Shown here in pieces: positions 11,253 to 21,141 of a stretch of DNA of 28,893 nt. This DNA is from Ettlia oleoabundans. Its lineage: Eukaryota; Chlorophyta; Chlorophyceae; Chlamydomonadales. A model generated the notes under the pieces. That model was given only the letters and a program-made list of their open reading frames with translations. It was not told the DNA's origin and did no database searches. Both the position numbers and the translations under genes were made by a program. The DNA lies in NCBI GenBank assembly GCA_019693395.1, contig JAAMXP010000415.1, positions 814-29,706 of the forward strand. Direction: 5' to 3'. The stretch's first letter is position 1. Each line of letters begins with the position of its first letter.

Positions 11253-12026
11253 GGTCTCCTGCCAAAGCGGCAGCCCCTTGGGCCGCTCTGGCAGGCTCTC
11301 TTGGCGCGTAGCTGCAGTGCTGGCAGACGGCGATGCCACTGGCGCTGCTGCCGCCGCAAGATGGGTGGCGTGTGTCGAGGGTTGTGCGGCTGTGGCACCT
11401 GCCGCCCAGATGGTGCCATCACCACAAATAGCGTCCAATGGAGCACTGCCAGCAGCCACCAGCGGCACTTTGGCCGCTTGGCGTGGGCTAGTAAGCGGCG
11501 TGCTGCCTCCTCGCTCTAGATGCGGCAGGAGTCCCGGCAGGCTTGTTGACAGCACTTCATGCGAGTGATCGTCCTCCACGGGTGTAGAGCTACTTGCACT
11601 GCTGCCCTCTCCCTCTGATGCAGCCAGAACAACCGTTCTGTGATCTGCCGCCTTGCGTTGCGGTCGCCGCTGCCGCCGGCCTCTCACAACGGTGGTCCAA
11701 TTGGCCTGCGGACCGCCATCGTCGCTTGGCTGCGACGTGCGTCCCGCAGCGGTAATAGGCTCGCTGGGTTCGAGTATCTTGACAGTGATCGAAGCGCAGT
11801 GCGAGTTCGAGCAATGGTTGAAACCGGACGGATCAAGGGTGGGTCAGCATAGATTGTTGATAACAAGGAGGAACGCCGCGGGCGCCACCATGTTGTAAAA
11901 TGCTGCCCGATGTCAACGCCTTTCTAATGGCCAAAACGGCCCATTCCGTCTTCCTGGGGCTACGGGCAGCCTGACCAACACTCAGTGGTATTCTTTCGAG
12001 TCCAGGGAACGCTCGGCAGAGCAGCC
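11253..12026. promoter_or_regulatory. Divergent region between TAPT1 and fibrillin, partly probable TAPT1 5' coding
   Basis: The half next to TAPT1 (11253 to about 11843 on the minus strand) is stop-free in the TAPT1 frame and reads as Ser/Ala/Pro-rich low complexity, so some of it may be N-terminal coding reached from an upstream exon. Two minus-strand ATGs lie out of reach without splicing: 11719 (followed by a GTGAGA donor-like site at 11687) and 11891 (a 15-codon frame stopping at 11844, a possible upstream ORF). The remainder, up to the fibrillin start, should hold both promoters. No clear TATA box is seen. Confidence 0.4.
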
Positions 12027-14343
12027 ATGGCCTCCCTGTCACTGGCCAGCCTTGCGCTGGCCAGCACCACAAACATCCGCATGTGCCGCCCCTCAGCAAA
12101 TGCACAGGATCCCAAGGGTGTTGCCAGCCGCGCGGCGCGCCGACGGCTCGCCCCTGCGACTACCCGCCGCTCCGTCACCGTCGCGGCGGCAGCGGTGGCC
12201 CCCGCTGCGGCGGCTGACCCCGAAGTTGCGGAGCTGAAGATGGCGCTTATGGATTCCTTCTGGGGCACAGAGCGGGGCCTGACTGCCAGCAGTGACAGCA
12301 GGGCGGAAATCAATGAACTGATCACGCAGGTAACGTGCTTTGCTATGCACCTGGCTCCTGGCTATTGCCCTCCAGTGTCACAGCGTGCTTCCTTTGATGC
12401 TGCGTGCTGCTGCCAGGAAGTATTGGAACTCACGGGCCTCTAGTAGCAATTTATTTGCCTTGGGTACAGCTGGAGGCACGCAACCCCACCCCCGAGCCCA
12501 ACGATGCCCGCGCGGCGTTGGGGGGCACCTGGCGCCTCGCCTACACTTCCAACTCTGAGCTGCTGGTGCTGCTTGCGCTGGGCCGGCTGCCCCTGGTCAG
12601 GGTGGGGGACATCATCCAGGTCATTGACCCGCTGGGCCAGACAGTGGAGAACTTGGTGGAGCTGTCAGCACCGCTGAGGTGGGTGGGTGAGGTGGGCTGA
12701 TTGGTGATAAGGATGGGGTTCAATGGAGAAAGTGGTCATCCCAAGCATCTTCGGGTGTATCAGCAATCAAAATGCGGCAAACTGGGCAGAGGTGGCAGTT
12801 TCTGGATGTAGCCAACAGGGCACAGCAGGGCATGTGCCAGTAGATGATTGCGAGGGCTGCCAGTTGGCAGCGCAAAACTTACAAACGTTGGTGCTTCGTT
12901 TGTGTACTCTTGCTTTCTACTCTTGTTTGGAGAACATCATTACCACTGCCCCTTCCTGCCTGCCTGCGTCTGCTGCAGCAAAACCTCTCTGAGCGCCACC
13001 GCCACTTTTGAGGTGATTCCCGTACTGCAATTTGAGGGGTTCCCGGTGTTGCTTGGGATCCATAGTTCAGGCAAAACGCCTTTTCCCATCGCCTCTGCTC
13101 CCATGCTGTCATGCATGCCCTCTCCTGTGTCTACCCAGTGGCTTGGCAACTGACGTGAGCCAGACCCCATGCCACGTGCGAATCACTGCAATGCCACCCT
13201 GCTGCCGTGCTACCCACCATGCTGTCGCAGGTGCGGAGCCCCAAGCTGCTGCAAGTGAGCTTTGAGGAGGGGCGGGTGGCCACTCCGCAGCTGCTGGCCG
13301 ACCTGCAGCTGCCTGCCAGCCTGGAGCTGATGGGGCAGCAGGTGGACCTGGCACCGCTGCAGGTGGGTGGGGTTGGGGCCTTTCAGCTGTACTGTGCAAC
13401 CTCCAACACGATAGCGGTGCCCCTCATGTCAGCGAGTATGTCCCCATTATTGCAGCGCTGTCGAGAGTTGCCTGTTAGTGACAGCGCTGAAATTCTCATC
13501 AGCAGCTGCTTCGTCAATGCTTCCAATGCCATGTTTGTTAGCAAGCTTGGACTAAGCAGGCCTTTCCTGCCAACCCGAGAGCCTTCGTGCGTTGTTGTCG
13601 GCCTTCATCTGACCCCTACCTCAATCCTACCTGCCTGCCGCATGCCGCAGGCTGCGCTGCAGCCGGTGGAGGGGCCGCTTCGCTCCGCACTGAGCACGCT
13701 GGGTGGGCTGCTGAGTCAGGTGCCCGACCTGCGCATCCCGGTGCGCAACGTGCAGGCCTCGTCCTGGCTGCTTAACACATACCTAGGTGAGCACATGCTT
13801 GAAACTGGGCCAGATATAAAAAGCCGGTGTGCTATACGCTACCTCTTTACAAGCCGCTTGAAGAGGCAGCCTTAAAAGGCAGCTTGTCTGTTGCACTGTA
13901 TCGCTTGATGCTCTTGTGCACACAGTTCGTTCTCTGGCTTACTGAGTTGCTGATGTGCTGGCTGGTTCATGCTCTGCTCCCGAGCTCATCTTGTCGCCTC
14001 TGCACACTCGCTACCACCTGCAGACGATACCCTGCGTATCACCCGGGGCGACGGCGGCAGCGTGTTTGTGTTGGTGCGCGACAGTACCCCAGACTCTGGC
14101 GCTTCCGGCATGTATGCCGAGGGTACCCAAAATTCCACCATGCAGAGCAGCGATTGGGAGGCGATTGAGGAACGGGACCCACCTGCCACCTCAGCCGTAG
14201 GCGTTGACATGTCAGCTGTTAGCGTGGCGGCTGCCTCTGCAAACCCCACCTCCTCTGTGGTTGTGGTGGAGCCCTCTGCTGTGATTGAGGAGGGGGATGG
14301 CAGCAGCCTGGGCACCAGCAGCAGCAACGGGAGCGTGAACTGA
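12027..14343 (+). CDS. Plastid lipid-associated protein (PAP/fibrillin family)
   Basis: Fibrillins coat plastoglobules or associate with thylakoids and take part in plastid lipid metabolism and stress protection. Exons 12027-12329, 12470-12678, 12979-13012, 13231-13362, 13651-13786 and 14024-14343 join in frame to 377 residues. The N-terminal 60 or so residues are rich in Ala, Ser and Arg with almost no acidic residues, as expected for a chloroplast transit peptide. The PAP_fibrillin domain follows (about 68-295): [16 protein letters not shown], then a [16 protein letters not shown] segment, [31 protein letters not shown] and the family hallmark [15 protein letters not shown]. About 80 residues beyond it form an unusual Ser/Val/Glu-rich acidic tail. 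ATG 12027 is the first in frame. Intron 4 is stop-free and a multiple of three, so retention would insert 96 residues. The subfamily (FBN number) is not assigned. Confidence 0.9.
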
Positions 14344-14595
14344 GGCAGGGCAGCCTGCATTGGCCCACCTCAGCACATGTGACCACCGCTCACCCAGCAC
14401 CTCAATCCCTCCAGCAGTGGATCAGAACACTGCCCTGAGGTTTGCTCATTACACCCAGGTTTTATTTCGACCTGTGGTCGGGCATGTCGCATCACCCCAT
14501 GTCCGCTGCTAGTTCGTTTCTCAGCACTTAATATGAATCATATGATCTGTGAATCCTATTCCAAATGAATCTGAGTTTGTCTTTTGCTGTTTTGT

Positions 14596-14600
14596 TTACA
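14596..14600 (-). terminator. Candidate TGTAA poly(A) signal for the DUF1917 gene
   Basis: TGTAA on the minus strand, about 290 bases beyond the stop codon at 14887. A second minus-strand TGTAA lies further on near 14447. It is placed inside the fibrillin 3' flank, so the two transcripts probably overlap at their ends. Confidence 0.4.
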
Positions 14601-14704
14601 ACGGGGCAAGCCAGCAGGCGACTTTGCAGCACGCCAGCTCTTTAGCCCACCCCAAAATGTCCGGTGCTTAATCCGGACTGGGGCTGAAAGCTGTTGCCTG
14701 CACC

Positions 14705-14709
14705 TGTAA
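14705..14709 (+). terminator. Candidate TGTAA poly(A) signal for fibrillin
   Basis: TGTAA on the plus strand, about 360 bases beyond the fibrillin stop. It lies about 100 bases past the opposing signal for the minus-strand neighbour. Confidence 0.4.
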
Positions 14710-14886
14710 TTACCAAGTTATCTATAAGGTTTCAAAGCCCTGCAGGATCTGTCACAGCTGGATGGATTAATGATGAACTAGAGGGGTAGAAGTGTTTTCA
14801 GTGTGAAGGAGTACATGTTTATTTTTGATACAGGGTACCACAATTAACTTTCTGGCCTCTTGTCTTGGCTATGCCCCGGGTTGCAG

Positions 14887-16272
14887 TCATGCAAGCCGTG
14901 CCTGATACACCGTGGGCTTCAGCTGCCACTCGTTCTTGGAGTCTGCAAGCGAAGGTGGGTGGGTTATGGCTTGGCAAAGCAGGGCCTCCCGCCATATGAC
15001 CCTCGGCACTAACCGCTTCATCAGAAAACTACAGCACAGAACAGCACACCACACAGGGATGCCAGCCCACTCACATATGCCAAGGTGTGTGTAGATGTCA
15101 GGTTTGTAAAGCAGCCGCTTATCCTGCAGCAGACCGGGTGGCAGGGCCTGCTGCAGCCCGCGGCACACCCTCTGCACATCTTGGCTGTCTGTATAGTCAT
15201 GTGTATACACACAGATCACCCAGGAGCTGTCACCTGCCGGCCCTGCACTGCTGACCTTGGCAGATCCACAGAGCGGCGTCTGCTGCAGCTGCACACAGCA
15301 CACCAGGCGGGCCACCACTGCCCAAGCAGCATCCGCCTCGGCGCCACTGCGGGCAAACAGCATCCATTTGCCCTTAAGTATGTGATGCTTGGCTGCTAGG
15401 TGATCCACATCGGCAGCTGTGACCCGCCGCCCCGCAGCAGCTGCCGCAGTCACCAGCTGCTCCCACCCCTCCACCGCCGCATCCACTCGCTCCTCAAGGC
15501 TGCTGATGCTGGTGCTGTTGGAGGTGCCGCTTCTGCTTTGGCCCTGATGCTGCTTCTTCCGTTGCTGCTCGTCTCCCTGTTGCTGCCCTGGTTCTTGCTG
15601 CTTGTCCATTAGGCTGTCTGCGTCAGGTTGTGCAACACAAATCCATGCCACATCTCGACAGCTGGATGCAGAGGGCTTGAAGGTGGCTAGAAACGTTTCC
15701 AGTGGGCTGCTGCTGCAGTTGCTGCTGGTAGTGTCAAACCCGTTGGCGTTCTTTTCAGCTCCTTCTGCTGCAGCATTTGCTGATGCAGGACCAGTAGCAG
15801 CTGCGGCAACGGCCGCTGCTGCCTGGCCTTGCTGCTCCCCCCGCTGCGGTTCAGGAGCACTCACCCGCGACGCTGCTTGCCCGCTGCCGATGCTGCTACT
15901 GCAACTGGTTTGCCGGCCAGAAATGAACACCACAGCTCGCTCGGGACCATCCATCACCTTTTGAAAGTGATGGCTAGGGTGCAGGCAGGGGACTGCTGTC
16001 TGCAGCGCGGCCCAGCGCTTCGACAGATCGCGGCTGTGCAGCTTGGCCACCCATTTACGCTGCCTACCACCCTGTGGCGACAGGAGCAGTGGCAGAGGCA
16101 AAGCCCAAGCATTTAATGAAAGTAGCCATGTGACTACCATGTGAAGCACACATGGCTCTATCCGTCTCCTAGGGATTTCAAGCGGGCTGTTTTTTGTCAC
16201 CTGCGGATGTGGGACGGGAAGCGGTGCCGCTTCCTGAGCCATCTTGACGCGTGCGGCCACCAAAACACGCAT
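14887..16272 (-). CDS. DUF1917 protein, BLES03/C11orf68-like, function unknown
   Basis: Exons 16272-16201 (start at 16272 or the Met at 16242), 16071-15075 and 14942-14887 join in frame to 374 or 364 residues. The C-terminal 130 or so residues match the BLES03/UPF0696 family: GKWMLFARSGAEADAAWAVV, SWVICVYTHDYTD, then DIYTHLGI joined by the last intron to YSKNEWQLKPTVYQ. Human BLES03 has a fold like that of the cap-binding protein eIF4E (from memory of structural classification); its biochemical role is not known. The middle of the protein is a long Gln/Ser/Ala-rich linker and the N-terminus a basic block (GGRQRKWVAKLHSRDLSKRW). Intron 1 (129 bases) is stop-free and in frame, so it could be retained. 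The first in-frame ATG is 16272. Divergent from bystin. Family call good, function not assignable. Confidence 0.8.
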   Translation of the reverse strand: MRVLVAARVKMAQEAAPLPVPHPQVTKNSPLEIPRRRIEPCVLHMVVTWLLSLNAWALPLPLLLSPQGGRQRKWVAKLHSRDLSKRWAALQTAVPCLHPSHHFQKVMDGPERAVVFISGRQTSCSSSIGSGQAASRVSAPEPQRGEQQGQAAAAVAAAATGPASANAAAEGAEKNANGFDTTSSNCSSSPLETFLATFKPSASSCRDVAWICVAQPDADSLMDKQQEPGQQQGDEQQRKKQHQGQSRSGTSNSTSISSLEERVDAAVEGWEQLVTAAAAAGRRVTAADVDHLAAKHHILKGKWMLFARSGAEADAAWAVVARLVCCVQLQQTPLCGSAKVSSAGPAGDSSWVICVYTHDYTDSQDVQRVCRGLQQALPPGLLQDKRLLYKPDIYTHLGICEWAGIPVWCAVLCCSFLMKRLVPRVIWREALLCQAITHPPSLADSKNEWQLKPTVYQARLA

Positions 16273-16884
16273 GCAGGCATCACATAGATCAATGTCCTCG
16301 CATACAGTACACTTGTACCTACAGCAGCAGTGGTAGCAGCCTTGGAGGATGTGTTTTGCCTGTTGCAGGCGACACTGTGGCAGACGGCGCCGGCAGTAGA
16401 CTGGAATGTGTTGGCGTCGTCTTTCGCGTTTTCACCTTTTGCCCACGATTGGCTCGCATTCACAACCATCACAGGTTATATCCAGGTGCTCTATTTGCCA
16501 CACAGGGCTCTCCTGCCTCAGTGTCTCCCGCACGGTGGCGAACTTATCCGTCATAATATCGGAGCAATATTACTCTGCAGTCATGGCGAAATTGCTCGGT
16601 GCATGCACGCAGTCTACATATAGACGGGCACAGGCGTTCCTCAAAGCATAGCAGGCCCAGCGCGCCGCCCTCTCTCAACAGGACTTCTTGCTGATGCATG
16701 CCACTATTCAAGCAATTGAACAAGCCAATCAGTGCTGCCAGGAAGCCGCGTAACCAGCCGTTGTGTTGCATGCACTAAGCCCAAAGCCCGGTCCTCTGGT
16801 CTGAAGCGCAACAACCCGCGAGCATAGGTCATCAAAGCTTGCCACATAGTTGAGACACAGTGGAGAAGCTGCACTAACATCATC
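16273..16884. promoter_or_regulatory. Divergent promoter region between the DUF1917 gene and bystin
   Basis: About 610 bases between opposing start codons with no recognisable gene. A TATA-like palindromic TCTACATATAGA lies at 16613-16624, roughly 260 bases before the bystin start and 340 before the other gene. Its use as a promoter element is only a guess. Confidence 0.4.
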
Positions 16885-19800
16885 ATGGGGAAGAAGAAGC
16901 GGGACTATGTGGAGAAGCACAAGCAGTCGCTGGGCGAGCAGCTAGAGAACCCCGAGACCTACGGCGTTCGGGTGAGTATGCAGTGCAGCGCAGGAGCCTT
17001 GCCCAGGCTGTCATTCCGGCGGCAGGTGAAGGCGGGAGCTCCTGACTACAGCTGCTGCTGAAATTCTGCTGGTGCTCAGCTGCTCTTTTGGCTCAGTGAT
17101 TGGATTACTCAATGTAACCCGGTGGTTGCGCATTCTTCTACAGACACAGCCTCGCCCCAATAAGCGGCGAAAGGAGGACGAGGAGGAGGATGAGTTGGCG
17201 GCGGAGGATTTTGTGCCAGCAGCCATGACCAACCGCATCCTGCGGGAGGCACGCGCGCAGCAGGAGGAGGTGGACGCGGATGAGACGCCGGCAGGTAGGA
17301 CTGCTCACCCAGCCACAGCTGTAGCTTGGAGCAGAGGGCAACCGCTTCTGTGTTGCAACATGGCGCATGACTGCATTGTTGAGCGGTCGGTGCGCCATCT
17401 TGTGTCAAGGTTGCTTGTAGTAATGTAGACCTTTGGGCCCTACCCATCTGCAATGCCTGCAGGGACAGCGCTGCAGCTGGGCGCCGGCCGGAGGCTGGTG
17501 GCTGCAGCAGCCAAGGGCCTGCAAGACAGCGACAGCGAAGACGATTTCTCAGGTGGGGCATTCACAGGGCGGCCCTTTGCGGCCTGGCACTGGTTTGCGG
17601 CATCGCGTACTCCCCCCAGCCCTGCGTGTGCCTCTTGCGGCGTCACCTGGTTTTTATTGTATGTTAATGTGTCCTGATGTCCGGCCACCTGGGACCCTAA
17701 GTTCTCATATTCAGCCAACCTTGCCACTCCTCTCAACACATTGCTGGCCCTACCACCCGACCTTTATCACCGCCTGAACAACTCCACACCCGCTCGCGTT
17801 CACCTTATGAACAGTGCCGCTCACTCCCTTTCACCTTGTTAGGAGCCTTACCACCTCTTCCAAACACCTGTCAGTTCTAACACCTACTGCCTGCATAAGC
17901 GCGCGGCAGCCTTACTACCCTGCCCCCCCATTACCTGACTGTGCTCCCACTGCCGGCCTGCAGACGGGGGTGGCAGCCTTTATGAGTTTGACGAGGACAT
18001 TGAGGTGTCCCCTGAGGACGAGGCGGTGCTGGCTGCCTTCCTGGCGCCTGATGCTGACAGCTACCACCAGCGCACCTTGGCTGACATGATTTTGGACCGC
18101 ATCCGGGACAAGCAGGCGGAGCAGGGGGTCAGCGAGATGCCCAGGTGACCGGGGGTGGGTGGGTGGATGTCAAGTCTCAAGTCTTTGCAGTTCTTGTATG
18201 CCAACGGCGTGGGTGGAGTTGCTTGGGAGCCAACCAGAGATGCACATCACCCCGCAGTCCATGTGTACGGCTGAGGCAGCCCATCCCCCGTGGTGGTCTA
18301 TTGCCTCCTGGCTGAAGTGGCGGATTGCAAGAGTAAGCTGCGGGGCAAGCGCTGCGTGTGCGGCGATGCAGCAGCCAGCTGCCCGCCGCCGCGTGCGCCC
18401 CGCACAACCCATTCATCGACCGCACCCTGATGCGTTGCACTGCTGCATGCTTGCTGATTGGTTGGCTGGCTGGCTGGCCGCTCGGCCCTGCCATCCCCAT
18501 CAACCTGTGAACCGACTGCTGTGTCAGTCACTGACTGGCTGCCATGGTACCTTCCACTCAGTTCACCAGCCAAACAAATCGCTTCCCAAAAACTTGCCGT
18601 CGTGCACCACTGCTCCTCCATGCCACTCTCTGCTAACGTGCGTGTGCCTCTCTGCCCTTTATGTGTATGCCTGTATGTGCTTGTGCACATGCAGGGAGGG
18701 TGAGGAGTTCATTCCCGCTGAACTGGACCCCAAGGTGGTGGAGGTGTACCAGGGGGTGGGCAAGGTGCTCAGCCGCTACACTGCTGGCAAGGTGGGTGCA
18801 GGGCAGGGCTTGCTTAGGGGAGTCGTGGTTTCATGAGCATACAGGATGGCCAGTGCCCACAGTGCATGCCTTGCATCTGCCTAGCTGTCCCAACTCAGCC
18901 TGCAACTTGCTGCCGTTGCCTTGATTAAGGTTCGCTGGCCAGCGCTAAGCTGCAATGCCCCTGCCTGCACGCCTGTCTGCATGCACCCTGCGTCTTCAAA
19001 GTGGCCCCGTAGGGCCCGGCATTGGCTGATGACGAATAGCTTCCTAGTTCGTTGTTGAGAACCGAACCACACCGTGTGGATTCTCTTGCTCATTGTCACT
19101 ACCACTGAAGCCGCCGCCCTCTATCTATGACTCTTTGTGCACGCCTTGGCTTGCTGCATCTGGCTGCGCTGCAACCTACAGCTGCTGGGCTGCCGCTGAT
19201 CCTTTGCGCCCACCTCCACCTCCGCGGGGCGCTGCCATTAATCCTCCATTGCATTCTCCCGGTCCTTCTTGCTGCCTATGTCAGAACAAGGTCCACAAGG
19301 GTGCCTCATTCCTCCACCCCCCCCTGCCCCACAGGTGCCCAAGGCCTTCAAGGTCATCCCCAACCTGCAGAACTGGGAGGAGATCCTGTACCTCACAGAT
19401 CCAGAGAACTGGACACCACACGCGGTCTACCAGGTGAATGGAAGCGCATCAGTCACCCCATCACACATTGCATCTGTTCCTGTGCATGTGCTGGGGAGTG
19501 GCTGTATGTATGTGACGGCCTATTCTTTGCTTCATTGCACCATTCGTTGCTTCATTGCACGGCCGGCTTGCCTGGCTCCCACAGCTCTCACAACTTCTTT
19601 TGCGTTGCTTTCTTTCTTTCTTGCCGGCAGGCCACGCGCATGTTTGTGTCCAACCTGAACCAGAAGATGAGCCAGCGCTTCCTCGTCCTGGTGCTGCTGC
19701 CGCACGTGCGGGCAGACATACGCAAAAACAAGCGCCTGCACTTTGCGCTGTTCCAGGTGGGTGGGCCGCAGGCCAGACTCGGCAAGGGGGCTGCTCAGCC

Positions 19801-21141
19801 AGCTGCCGGCTGTCATCCGGCGCACAGTAGACGCTGCACGCCAGCAGCCATCTCGCAGCAGCAACCCATTCTGCAGCAGCGGACTCTTCGCTGGCTGGTG
19901 TGCAGGACTCTTACAAAAGAGTCGGTTGTGGGTGGTGCACTCTGCGCCTCCTTGGTGGACTGTGCGCCCTACATGCACAAATCACCAGGATGCACAGCTG
20001 CAGCACCGTTCTGCTAAACACCCCCATTGCAGACACTTCCTCTTCGTCCAACCAGCCACGTTCCTTCCCCCGTCCCCACCTGCAGTCGCTGAAGAAAGCC
20101 ACGTACAAGGCTGCCGCCTTCTACAAGGGACTGCTACTGCCGCTGTGCGCCTCTGGCACCTGCAACCTGCGGGAGGCTGTCATTTTCACCTCCGTCATCA
20201 AGCGCACATCCATCCCGGTGCTGCACTCGGCAGCGGCTATGCTGCGCATTGCAGGCAAGCATGCCTTGAACAGTGAAGCGATTGCGACGTGCAAAGCCGC
20301 ATGTTCATTGGCGGGCCAGCACACATGCCAGCTCCATGTTCCTGGCCACGGGCCTGTGTGCCAACGATAAATGAAGCCCTCCACCCATGCATGGTGTACA
20401 TCTCAGCCCGCTTCACACCCACGCCTTGTCTTATAGCGCCCCACCCCACCCCACCCCCTCCCCTCTTCTCCTTCTCGCCCACAGAGATGCCGTACAGTGG
20501 CACCAATTCTTTCTTCCTGCGGGTACTGCTGGACAAGAAGTACGCGCTGCCATACCGCGTGATTGACGCCCTGGTGGACCACTTCCTGCGCTTCAAAACG
20601 GAGGAGCGGCAGCTGCCCGTGGTCTGGCAGCAAACCCTGCTCTGCTTTGTGCAGCGGTGAGTGCAGTCTGCGTGTGCAAGTGCGGGGCGGGGCATTGCGG
20701 GTCTGCGTGTGGAAACATGTGAGGGCAAGAATGAGTCCGGCGGGGGTGTTAAGCTTCATTTGCCTGTGTGTTGTGCTCAGAACTTCACCCTCCTCTGCCC
20801 TGCTGCGCCACCACACCCTGCCTAGCAGCGACTGCACCCTTTCCCGCACCTCCCCCTGTGCTGGCTGCTACACGTAACCAATCACTCCCCACTGCAGGTA
20901 CAAGTCTGAGATTCGGCGAGAGGACAAGGAGGCGCTGCGGGACCTGGTGAAGCGCCAGCATCACTACGCCCTCACACCAGAAATCCTGCGAGAGCTGGAC
21001 TCCTCCCTTTCCCGTGGAGAAAGCGTGGCAGGTGCCCCAGGCGCAGCCCACCCAATCAGCAAGGTGGCTGTGGCAGGGGCGGGTGGCAATGGTGAGGACC
21101 CGCGGGATCTTGCTCCCATCATCATGATGGAGGATGACTGA
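16885..21141 (+). CDS. BYSL: Bystin (Enp1), 40S ribosomal subunit assembly factor
   Basis: Bystin/Enp1 binds pre-40S particles in the nucleolus and is needed for 18S rRNA maturation and export. Ten exons (16885-16971, 17144-17294, 17463-17552, 17964-18144, 18695-18791, 19335-19433, 19631-19756, 20086-20254, 20485-20656, 20898-21141) join in frame to 471 residues, close to the usual 440-480. The N-terminus is basic ([16 protein letters not shown]), followed by an acidic/basic stretch [20 protein letters not shown] and [19 protein letters not shown]. The conserved bystin domain follows: [77 protein letters not shown], and [21 protein letters not shown] short variable tail ends MMEDD. Intron 8 uses a GC donor (20255). 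Intron 5 holds a candidate snoRNA. All motifs are intact. Confidence 0.97.
19022..19113 (+). ncRNA. Candidate intronic box C/D snoRNA guiding 18S rRNA 2'-O-methylation
   Basis: It lies inside intron 5 of the bystin gene, in the sense orientation. Box C is TGATGA at 19027-19032 (preceded by C, where a purine is usual) and box D is CTGA at 19105-19108, giving about 82 bases from C to D, a normal size. A short terminal stem pairs GGC at 19024-19026 with GCC at 19110-19112. Next to box D, ATTGTCACTACC (19092-19103) is perfectly complementary over 12 bases to GGTAGTGACAAT, a segment I know from highly conserved eukaryotic 18S rRNA. By the box D+5 rule the methylated base would be the A of GGTAG. 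Less certain internal boxes are TTGA (19055-19058, D') and TGTGGA (19075-19080, C'). Host-intron placement is typical of snoRNAs. The call rests on motif spacing plus remembered rRNA sequence. Confidence 0.72.
19527..19560. repeat. 14-base direct repeat in bystin intron 6
   Basis: TTGCTTCATTGCAC occurs at 19527-19540 and again at 19547-19560, separated by six bases. Both copies are intronic and no function is apparent. Confidence 0.85.

Larger units (their letters stand above)
14344..14886. other. Convergent 3' flanks of fibrillin and the DUF1917 gene
   Basis: No gene seen. The stretch is AT-richer than its surroundings, especially 14520-14600. It carries poly(A) signals for both flanking genes and a small inverted repeat (GTCCGG at 14659-14664, CCGGAC at 14673-14678, 8-base loop) of unknown meaning. 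Confidence 0.6.

Noticed and set aside
14659..14678. GTCCGG/CCGGAC inverted repeat as a functional element
   Set aside because: A six-base stem in 29 kb is expected by chance and nothing around it suggests a role.
17675..17777. Second box C/D candidate in bystin intron 3 (TGATGT and CTGA)
   Set aside because: Box C is imperfect, there is no closing stem, and I recognise no rRNA complementarity before box D.
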